The notes under the pieces were generated by a model that saw only the letters and a list, made by a program, of their open reading frames with translations, made no database searches and had not been told where the DNA came from. A DNA stretch of 13,125 bases from Verrucomicrobia bacterium UBA6775 (GTDB lineage: Bacteria > Verrucomicrobiota > Verrucomicrobiia > Limisphaerales > UBA1096). How positions within the stretch are numbered: position 1 is the stretch's first letter; every line of letters starts with the position of its first letter. A program made the position numbers and the translations under genes. Shown piece by piece: positions 7,489 to 12,804 of the stretch. The DNA is taken from contig DKGH01000227.1 in the NCBI GenBank assembly GCA_002453165.1, positions 1 through 13,125 of the forward strand, given 5' to 3'.

Positions 7489-8017
7489 ACAGATTATTCA
7501 ACCCGATTTGATATAATTTGCGGATGACCGGTTGAAACCCGGCGGCCTCGAACAGCGGCCCGACTTCGTTCGGGTCAAAACCGTGATGCTCCTCCAATGC
7601 CATCCCGTCGACCAACCGAAAAAAACGCAACATTGTAAGGATGGCATCCACACGCGAAGATGGGACCGTGAGCACGACCACCCCACCCTCGACCAAGCGG
7701 GCGTGACACGCCTCTGCCCAGGCCGATTTTTGTCCGGGCGGCACATGCTCCAGCACAGCCAACATCGTAATCGCATCAAACGGCTCCCCCTCCGGCAGGG
7801 CATCAGGAAAGTTGCCCGTAACGAATTCGAATCCGGCGACATCGGGCAGCTTGGCCAAGCGGGGATCGATCCCGACTCCGGCAACCTCGCGCTTGGCCAA
7901 GCGGCGGCAAAGCTCCCCGTCACCGCAGCCGACATCCAGCACACGGTCGGCCTTGGCCAAGTGCGGGAGCGCCCTGCGAATCCGCCAGTCGCGGATCACA
8001 CGATCGAGCCATTTCAC
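7466..8017 (-). CDS. class I SAM-dependent methyltransferase
   Basis: This is a small methyltransferase (183 residues) that would transfer a methyl group from S-adenosylmethionine to an unknown acceptor, plausibly a sugar or lipid-linked intermediate given its neighbours. Motif I (VLDVGCGDGE, residues 26-35) binds the cofactor. GIDPR (49-53) carries the acidic residue after strand 2. FDAITMLAVLEHVP (80-93) is the motif II/III region of Methyltransf_11/23 enzymes. The start is a GTG at 8017 whose last bases overlap the stop of the GT2 gene (GTGA). A strong AGGGGAGG (8031-8024) lies 6 bases ahead, which settles the start even though the frame stays open to 8713. Three palindrome copies encode LAKA, LAKR and LAKL, one of them between motif I and the next strand. 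Confidence 0.9.
   Translation of the reverse strand: MKWLDRVIRDWRIRRALPHLAKADRVLDVGCGDGELCRRLAKREVAGVGIDPRLAKLPDVAGFEFVTGNFPDALPEGEPFDAITMLAVLEHVPPGQKSAWAEACHARLVEGGVVVLTVPSSRVDAILTMLRFFRLVDGMALEEHHGFDPNEVGPLFEAAGFQPVIRKLYQIGLNNLFVFSKTT
7849..7961. repeat. cluster of three palindrome copies in the methyltransferase gene
   Basis: Cores lie at 7851-7858, 7893-7900 and 7953-7960 within about 110 bases. All three are read in the same frame as Leu-Ala-Lys. Confidence 0.85.
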
Positions 8018-9195
8018 TCGCCGCCTCCCCTGCGTTTCAGCCCCAGCACGCTTAGAAAAAAACTGGCCAGCACGATTTGAAAACCAAGCGCGATCGCGAG
8101 AACGGAGGGGATCACTCGCCGCAGGACTTCCGATGGATTCAGTTCGCCAAAATCCACTTCGCTCCAGCCAAGCGTCGCCGAGACCGAGCCGACCAAGCCA
8201 AGCACCATCAACACCCCGCCCACGACCAGGCCGGTCTCCAGCGTCACGAAACGGTATAGTTTGTTCAGCGTCCTGCTTTCCGGGCCAAGTCCCTGCGTAC
8301 CGACAAACGTCCGTGTGAACACCGCGAAAAGCACCGATTGAAAACCAAGCAGCACGGCGAGCGCCGAATAGGCAAGCGTGTTCACATCGAGCGTGGCGCC
8401 GCCCAATTGACGCGCCTCCGGCAGCAGCCAACCGCCCACACCGAGGCCGACGATCATCAGCAACAGACCGGGATACAAAAAAAGCCAAGCGGGGCTGAAC
8501 AGCAGCATGAATCGCAAATGCCGCCAACCGTCGCGCCAGCTCCGCAAGTGCGGCGGCCGGCTTCGGCCATCCGGTGACAGTGTGGTTGGCACCTCGACGA
8601 TCCGCAGGCCAAGCAGCGTCGCCTTGACCACCATCTCGCTCGCGAACTCCATACCGGTGGTTTGAAGTTTCATCCGCCAAATCGCCTCGCGGCTGAATCC
8701 TCGCAGGCCACAATGAAAATCGCCTACTGGACAGCGAAAAAACAGGCGCCCGAGTCCGCTCAAAACAGGGTTACCCAGATACCGGTGCAGCGCCGGCATC
8801 GCCCCTGGTGCGATCCCACCGCGAAACCGATTGCCCATCACAAGATCGTTTCCCTCACGCAGCTTTTCGATGAAAGGCAAAAGCGCGGAAAAATCGTAGC
8901 TGTCATCCGCATCACCCATGAGGACGTACCGCCCGCGGGCCGAGTCGATGCCGCCCATCAAGGCGTTCCCGTAGCCCTTGACTTCAACCGGCACGACCCG
9001 GGCGCCCTCGGCCTCAGCGATGGCTTGTGAGCCGTCGGTACTGCCGTTGTCAGCCACGACGACCTCGCCAGATATGCCGTTATCCGAAAGGCAATCCAGC
9101 GCCTTGCGAATGCACACCGCCAGCGTCTCAGCCTCATTGAGACAGGGCATGACGACGGTGACCTCGATGGAATCGTTGGGATTGAGTTCGGGCAT
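8014..9195 (-). CDS. GT2 glycosyltransferase (polyprenyl-phosphate sugar synthase type)
   Basis: This is a family 2 glycosyltransferase that likely charges a polyprenyl phosphate with a sugar from a nucleotide donor on the cytoplasmic membrane face. The GT-A domain spans about residues 10-220. It has the N-terminal strand VTVVMPCLNEAETL, NGSTDGS (50-56), the metal-binding acidic cluster GDADDSYDF (94-102), and DFHCGLRGF and GMEFASEM further on. Four hydrophobic segments follow (about 228-258, 274-296, 322-340, 360-386), as in the membrane-anchored GtrB/DPM-like branch. I take the ATG at 9195 (MPELNP, 393 residues), directly ahead of the first beta strand; the frame extends to 9303, but that part is rich in palindrome-derived residues and unlike the family. 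It ends in the GTGA overlap with the methyltransferase, indicating an operon. Gene symbol not assignable. Confidence 0.9.
   Translation of the reverse strand: MPELNPNDSIEVTVVMPCLNEAETLAVCIRKALDCLSDNGISGEVVVADNGSTDGSQAIAEAEGARVVPVEVKGYGNALMGGIDSARGRYVLMGDADDSYDFSALLPFIEKLREGNDLVMGNRFRGGIAPGAMPALHRYLGNPVLSGLGRLFFRCPVGDFHCGLRGFSREAIWRMKLQTTGMEFASEMVVKATLLGLRIVEVPTTLSPDGRSRPPHLRSWRDGWRHLRFMLLFSPAWLFLYPGLLLMIVGLGVGGWLLPEARQLGGATLDVNTLAYSALAVLLGFQSVLFAVFTRTFVGTQGLGPESRTLNKLYRFVTLETGLVVGGVLMVLGLVGSVSATLGWSEVDFGELNPSEVLRRVIPSVLAIALGFQIVLASFFLSVLGLKRRGGGE
8024..8031 (-). promoter_or_regulatory. strong Shine-Dalgarno site of the methyltransferase
   Basis: AGGGGAGG on the minus strand lies 6 bases before the GTG at 8017, inside the last codons of the GT2 gene (the RRGGGE tail). 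It is the clearest ribosome-binding site in the window. Most other starts here lack one. Confidence 0.75.
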
Positions 9196-9207
9196 GGTGT
9201 CGCCTGA

Positions 9208-9226
9208 CCAAGCGCTTGGCCAAGCG
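9208..9226. repeat. dispersed palindrome copy in the GT2-fur gap
   Basis: CCAAGCGCTTGGCCAAGCG, one and a half units of the element, lies 12 bases upstream of the GT2 start codon and could form a hairpin in that gene's leader RNA. Confidence 0.85.
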
Positions 9227-9282
9227 GTCGGCGAACGATGCCCGATTCCCTCCCGAGCGACAACGGAGAAGAGGAATCTTTT

Positions 9283-9296
9283 TGAGACTAGTCTCA
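9283..9296. promoter_or_regulatory. perfect 14-bp palindrome, candidate Fur-family operator
   Basis: TGAGACTAGTCTCA is fully symmetric (two 7-base halves). It ends exactly where the -35 box of the fur promoter begins. Its TGA...TCA ends and length recall Fur-type boxes, but it is not the classical AT-rich Fur box. Position suggests autoregulation, and possibly control of the divergent glycosyltransferase operon. Confidence 0.5.
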
Positions 9297-9325
9297 TTGA
9301 CATTTTACCGCTTACTGTGCAGAAT
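9297..9325 (+). promoter_or_regulatory. fur promoter, possibly giving a leaderless mRNA
   Basis: A consensus TTGACA (9297-9302) is followed after 17 bases by CAGAAT (9320-9325, 4 of 6 matches to the -10). Transcription would start near 9332, next to the GTG start codon at 9333. This fits the absence of any Shine-Dalgarno sequence. Confidence 0.5.
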
Positions 9326-9332
9326 TAACAAC

Positions 9333-9809
9333 GTGCAACGGGAAGTGAGAGAACAAGCGAAGCGGAAATTCATCGAGTTTCTTGAGAAAAAGGATCTTCG
9401 CATCACCAACCAGCGGCGCGTGATCATCGACACGGTATTCGACACTGAGGAGCATTTCACGGCCGACCAGCTTCTCGAGTGGGCGCGAAAAAGGGACAGT
9501 TCCGTCTCCCGCGCCACGGTGTACCGCACGTTGCCGCTGTTGACCGAGAGCAACCTCGTACACGAGATGGACTTCGGGAAGCCGTACAAGTTTTACGATC
9601 CCAACTACTCCGATAGCCCAAACCACAATCACCTCATCTGTGAGGATTGCGAAAAAATCGTGGAGTTCGACAGCGATCGCATCGAGCAAATCGAAAATGA
9701 GATTGGCCAAAAGTTGGGCTTCACCGTGAAGTCGCAAAACCTGCAGCTTACCGCAGCGTGCGACACTCTCAAGCGCAGCGGTGCCTGCGATAAGAAAACC
9801 TGCAGCTAG
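9333..9809 (+). CDS. Fur-family metal-responsive transcriptional regulator
   Basis: This is a metal-sensing DNA-binding repressor. The N-terminal winged helix includes RITNQRRVIIDTVF (23-36), HFTADQLLEWARK (41-53) and the recognition helix SRATVYRTLPLL (59-70). The dimerisation and metal domain shows the hallmark PNHNHLICEDCEKIVEF (97-112; His98, His100, Cys103, Cys106). A second cysteine set at the C-terminus is Cys152 and Cys157 (GACDKKTC). At 158 residues, length and layout fit Fur/PerR; Zur is less likely but not excluded. The start is GTG at 9333. The frame is open back to 9216, but that part comes from the palindrome and promoter region and does not look like family sequence. Its stop codon touches that of the convergent helicase with no bases between. 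The promoter carries a perfect palindrome suggesting autoregulation. Confidence 0.88.
   Translation: MQREVREQAKRKFIEFLEKKDLRITNQRRVIIDTVFDTEEHFTADQLLEWARKRDSSVSRATVYRTLPLLTESNLVHEMDFGKPYKFYDPNYSDSPNHNHLICEDCEKIVEFDSDRIEQIENEIGQKLGFTVKSQNLQLTAACDTLKRSGACDKKTCS
9703..9710. repeat. palindrome core in fur
   Basis: TTGGCCAA without the GCG flanks, read as Ile-Gly-Gln on the plus strand. It may be a chance or degenerate copy. Confidence 0.55.
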
Positions 9810-12305
9810 TCAGTACGACTTCAACCGTAATCGGTGATCGATCCTCCCCTTTTGGTGATGCTCCAGCGACGGCAACTCGTCGAGCGTGGGTGACTGCGTC
9901 TCTGCGAGGATCGTACCGGCCATTTTTTGCAACTCGCCCCACCTCGGCCACTCCATCTCCGGTGCGTGGTTGATTTGTCGCAGCAAACTTCGCCACTCGA
10001 TGATTGCGCGATCAATGTCCCCTGAGCCAAGCAGCTCCGTCACCCAACTCCCTTTGTCGGCCGGGTTCGCGTGCAGCGCCGCGACAACCTGATCCGCGCC
10101 CGCGCCATAACGCGGCGGCAGCCCAGCATCCAGATAACCGGCAACTGTGGTGTCTCCGAATCGTTCACGACAGGCAATCGGGATGCGCCCCTTCCAGCGA
10201 TCCTCCTCGTTGGCGAAACGAAACCCGGCGTCCAGGTTGGCCAACTCAAAAACCAGTTCATCAACCGGTATCTTTTCGTCCTCCAATGCCGCCGCAATGC
10301 CCAGCCCGAAGCTCTGCGAAAAGAAACTGACCACGCGACCCCGCAGTGTGGGTTTGCCATCGGCATCGACCAACTGCAGTCGCTTCCACAAAAGCGCCAC
10401 GCCGGTGGCCGGTTTCAGGTCGCGACACTCGGCATGCAAGGTGCAGCCGGCACAGGTCGCGTTCACCACCTGCCGCTCAGGGGGACGGATCATCGCCACG
10501 CCGTGTGAATCCACATGTGCCAACACCGACTGAAAGTCCAACCGCACCTGCACCATCAAACGGTATTCGCTCCGGTGAAACCGAACAACCGGCGTGTGGT
10601 GCTCGGCCAATTTTTCCTCGAGCACCGGCTGAATTTTTTTTCGCCACAACTTCACCGGCACAACCCGCTTGTTCCAGCCGGTCATGCGGCGCACCCATTT
10701 GGCCAAGTCGAGCAACTGGTTGTTCAACTCATCGGCCACCTTTTGCTCGCGACCGTACGCCTGACCGTCATCCAGCAGCATCAGTTCCCCGGCGCCGGTT
10801 CGGCGGAGCACATCCGGCTCCATCAAGGCGGGCCGCAGCACCAGCGCTTGGCCAAGCGGCAACTCTTCACTCCGCTTGGCCGGAACAAAAACATCCTTCA
10901 ACAATTGACGGGTGGCGCTTGGCCAAGTTTCCCATTCGCCCCGGCTGTTGCGCATCTCGCGGACTTGTTTTCGGGATTTCCTCGCCCGCTCGGAATCGGT
11001 GCCCAAACTGCACGGAACGTCGGGGTGTTTTCGCGAAAACTCCATCCCGAGCAAAATCGGCTGTGTGGTGAACAGCCGCTCCTGCACCCGCACCGCCTCG
11101 GTGTACGGGTCGCGCTGCTGCTCGGCCGCGCCATGCATCAGGCCAAGCAGCGACGCCCAGTCGACCATGCCGTTGCGCGCCAAAAAACAGGGATACCCGT
11201 CGCGGATGCGTATCTCGTTGCGGGAGACCAGCGCATAGCCGACCTCGTCGATCCCCCGTCGTCCAGCACGGCCAAACATCTGGTGGATTTCATCCGCCTT
11301 GAGCGGAATCTCGAGATAATCCCGCCGGTACGAGTCCGCCGCGAGCGCCACGCTGCGGAGGGAGAAATTGATCCCGGCCGCCAAGCCCATCGTGGCCACG
11401 ACAACCCGGAGTTGGCCGGCCTTGGCCAACGGCTCGATCACACCGGCCCGGGCGCCGTAGCTGAGTCCGCTGTGATGGTACGCCACCCGTGCGTGCAGCA
11501 TCCTGACAAGGTGCTCGCCGACCAGTTCCTTCTGCTCATGCGTCAACTGGAGTGGGTTGGGGTTGGGCAGGTTTCGCGCAATGTCTGCCGCCAAGGACTC
11601 GGTGGCACGGCGGCGCGGTGCAAATAGCAGCATCGGCCCCAGTCCCTCGGCGAGTGTCTTGGCTGCAAACCTTGGCCAGTACCCCCGTATGTCCGAAGAC
11701 AAATTGTAGTTGAGCATCCCGGCGTACACCTCTTCGAGTGGCACCGGGCGTTCATCGTGCCAGACCCACTCGGCATCGCGACCAAGCCGCTGAAGCCATG
11801 CAACTACGTGCTTGGGATTGGCCACGCTGCCGCTGAGCATGAGCAGCTGGGTTTGGGGCGGCGCCATAGCGATGGCCAACTCGTAGTTCAGGCCACGGTC
11901 GGCATCGCCGAGCATCTGGTATTCGTCAATGACCAACAGCTTGGGGCCGTCGCCATTGATCAGCCGATTTTTCTGTGTCTCAAGCGTGGCAACGATGACC
12001 GGTGCATCAAGGTTTTCGGAAAGGTCCCCGGTGGCGATGCCGACGTTCCAGCCGCGGGCACGCCACTCCGAAAGCTTGTCATTGGCCAGAGCACGGGTGG
12101 GCACGGTGTAGATCGCCTGGCCTGGGTTACGGCCCTCTTTGGACCATAATTCGAAGATGAACGTTTTGCCCGCCCCGGTCGCTGCATGCACCACCACATC
12201 CTTTCCATTGCGAAGATGCTGCACGGCCTCCTGCTGCCAAAGATCCGGCACGACAACCTCATCCAAGGCGGAAAACCGCTCCAGAGACTCCCCAAACGAC
12301 GACAC
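9810..12305 (-). CDS. Ski2-like DExH-box helicase
   Basis: This is a superfamily 2 ATP-dependent helicase, probably acting on RNA (Ski2/Mtr4-like) though DNA substrates are possible (Hel308-like). The N-terminal Q-like segment is followed by Walker A AATGAGKT (41-48), PTRALANDK (69-77), the motif II variant DEYQ (127-130), motif III SGS (158-160), HHSGL (277-281), TMGLAAGINF (305-314) and motif VI QMFGRAGRRG (342-351). The 480-residue C-terminal part includes a cysteine cluster, CAGCTLHAEC (618-627), and a stretch, DADGKPTLRGRVVSFF, like the beginning of the C-terminal domain of Ski2 proteins. The start is GTG at 12305 with AAGGTG upstream. Five palindrome copies lie within it, one of them the only copy read as Trp-Pro-Ser. 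It appears to be a single-gene unit. Confidence 0.88.
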   Translation of the reverse strand: MSSFGESLERFSALDEVVVPDLWQQEAVQHLRNGKDVVVHAATGAGKTFIFELWSKEGRNPGQAIYTVPTRALANDKLSEWRARGWNVGIATGDLSENLDAPVIVATLETQKNRLINGDGPKLLVIDEYQMLGDADRGLNYELAIAMAPPQTQLLMLSGSVANPKHVVAWLQRLGRDAEWVWHDERPVPLEEVYAGMLNYNLSSDIRGYWPRFAAKTLAEGLGPMLLFAPRRRATESLAADIARNLPNPNPLQLTHEQKELVGEHLVRMLHARVAYHHSGLSYGARAGVIEPLAKAGQLRVVVATMGLAAGINFSLRSVALAADSYRRDYLEIPLKADEIHQMFGRAGRRGIDEVGYALVSRNEIRIRDGYPCFLARNGMVDWASLLGLMHGAAEQQRDPYTEAVRVQERLFTTQPILLGMEFSRKHPDVPCSLGTDSERARKSRKQVREMRNSRGEWETWPSATRQLLKDVFVPAKRSEELPLGQALVLRPALMEPDVLRRTGAGELMLLDDGQAYGREQKVADELNNQLLDLAKWVRRMTGWNKRVVPVKLWRKKIQPVLEEKLAEHHTPVVRFHRSEYRLMVQVRLDFQSVLAHVDSHGVAMIRPPERQVVNATCAGCTLHAECRDLKPATGVALLWKRLQLVDADGKPTLRGRVVSFFSQSFGLGIAAALEDEKIPVDELVFELANLDAGFRFANEEDRWKGRIPIACRERFGDTTVAGYLDAGLPPRYGAGADQVVAALHANPADKGSWVTELLGSGDIDRAIIEWRSLLRQINHAPEMEWPRWGELQKMAGTILAETQSPTLDELPSLEHHQKGRIDHRLRLKSY
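10237..10244. repeat. palindrome core, Leu-Ala-Asn frame
   Basis: TTGGCCAA followed by C on the plus strand, in the helicase C-terminal region, read ELANLD. Confidence 0.6.
10699..10706. repeat. palindrome core, Leu-Ala-Lys frame
   Basis: TTGGCCAA within ATTTGGCCAAGTC in the helicase gene, read DLAKW. Confidence 0.6.
10844..10927. repeat. two palindrome copies with a degenerate copy between
   Basis: GCGCTTGGCCAAGCG (10844-10858) is read PLGQAL and GCGCTTGGCCAAG (10915-10927) is read TWPSA. CGCTTGGCCGG at about 10873 is a partial copy. They fall in a weakly conserved part of the helicase. Confidence 0.85.
11422..11429. repeat. palindrome core, Leu-Ala-Lys frame
   Basis: TTGGCCAA preceded by GGCC, in the helicase gene between the HHSGL and TMGLAAG motifs, read PLAKAG. 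Confidence 0.7.
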
Positions 12306-12345
12306 AGGGGCACCTTACCGAAAAGCCCGAGGCCGGCCAAATCAA

Positions 12346-12364
12346 CGCTTGGCCAAGCGCTTGG
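12346..12364. repeat. dispersed palindrome copy upstream of the helicase
   Basis: CGCTTGGCCAAGCGCTTGG, one and a half units, begins about 40 bases upstream of the helicase start codon. Confidence 0.85.
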
Positions 12365-12607
12365 CACGCCTGCTGCTCAGTAAACGTAGGTTTTGTCTTC
12401 TGAGGAGGTCAAAACATTGCGTTCTTTGATTAAACAAAGGGACTTTGTCTCGGCACAGGCCCTGTAATATTGATTTGTTCAGGGTTCCTGTTCAGTGAAA
12501 ATCTGCACGAGGATCATGACATGCGGAGCTTGGACCCCTCTGCCTTGGAACCCCTGGACATCCTTTCGCGGAGTTGAAACAACCTCTGTTTCGGCGGTGC
12601 GAACCTA
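12365..12607. other. non-coding gap with short repeats and hairpins
   Basis: No gene is visible. The stretch holds small symmetric elements: ACAAAG-GGA-CTTTGT (12434-12448), ACAGG-C-CCTGT (12455-12465), a GTTCAG direct repeat near 12477 and 12490, and two near-identical TTGGACCCCT / TTGGAACCCCT units (12530-12539 and 12545-12555). A TTGACC on the minus strand near 12412 has no good -10, so no promoter is called. The helicase promoter must nevertheless lie here. Confidence 0.4.
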
Positions 12608-12700
12608 AAGTCGGTCTCCCACCGCTAGGTAGACAAGTCCAACCTAAGCTGCACACATCGGGCAAACTAGCGATGCCCCAAGAAATAGGGAGACCGACTT
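12608..12700. other. 93-bp element with perfect 13-bp inverted ends
   Basis: AAGTCGGTCTCCC (12608-12620) and GGGAGACCGACTT (12688-12700) are exact reverse complements, enclosing 67 bases. The interior contains further possible pairings: CGCTAG with CTAGCG, GCTAGGT with ACCTAAGC (one bulge), and GGGCA with TGCCC, some mutually exclusive. It could be a structured non-coding RNA or a small palindromic mobile element. No target-site duplication is visible and no known RNA family was recognised. Confidence 0.5.
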
Positions 12701-12710
12701 ACTCTTTCCA

Positions 12711-12746
12711 TAAAAACAAAAGGGCAGCACCGAGGTGCTGCCCTTT
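12711..12746 (-). terminator. rho-independent terminator of flagellin
   Basis: AAAGGGCAGCACC and GGTGCTGCCCTTT form a 13-bp stem (12719-12746) with a minimal loop. On the minus strand it is followed by TTTGTTTTTA, giving a classical U-tract, about 60 bases after the flagellin stop. Confidence 0.85.
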
Positions 12747-12750
12747 GCTG

Positions 12751-12785
12751 CATGAGGATCGGGCCTCATGTCTCCCTTTCGGGAG
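12751..12785 (-). other. two hairpins in the flagellin 3' untranslated region
   Basis: On the minus strand CTCCC-GAAA-GGGAG (a GNRA-type tetraloop) is followed by CATGAGG-CCCGAT-CCTCATG. With the terminator stem they make three consecutive hairpins between the stop codon and the U-tract. Confidence 0.5.
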
Positions 12786-12804
12786 GTAGCTTTGGCCCCA
12801 ATTC

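Noticed and set aside
8018..8713. N-terminal extension of the methyltransferase
   Set aside because: The extension overlaps the GT2 gene in another frame and is low-complexity; the Shine-Dalgarno site and GTGA overlap fix the start at 8017.
9216..9332. 39-residue N-terminal extension of Fur (MAKRSANDAR...)
   Set aside because: It would run through the palindrome, the operator-like site and the promoter, and does not resemble Fur N-termini.
10515..11627. 370-residue plus-strand open frame opposite the helicase
   Set aside because: It lies wholly antisense to a gene with all helicase motifs and shows no recognisable domain; long antisense frames are common in GC-rich coding sequence.
326..12364. 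The recurrent palindrome as an insertion sequence, CRISPR or REP array
   Set aside because: Copies are 8-20 bases, irregularly spaced, mostly inside genes without disrupting frames, with no spacers and no transposase.
12608..12700. c-di-GMP (GEMM) riboswitch in the flagellin gap
   Set aside because: Fragments such as GGGCAAAC and GCTAGGTAG recall the motif, but they are in the wrong order and the helices do not fit.
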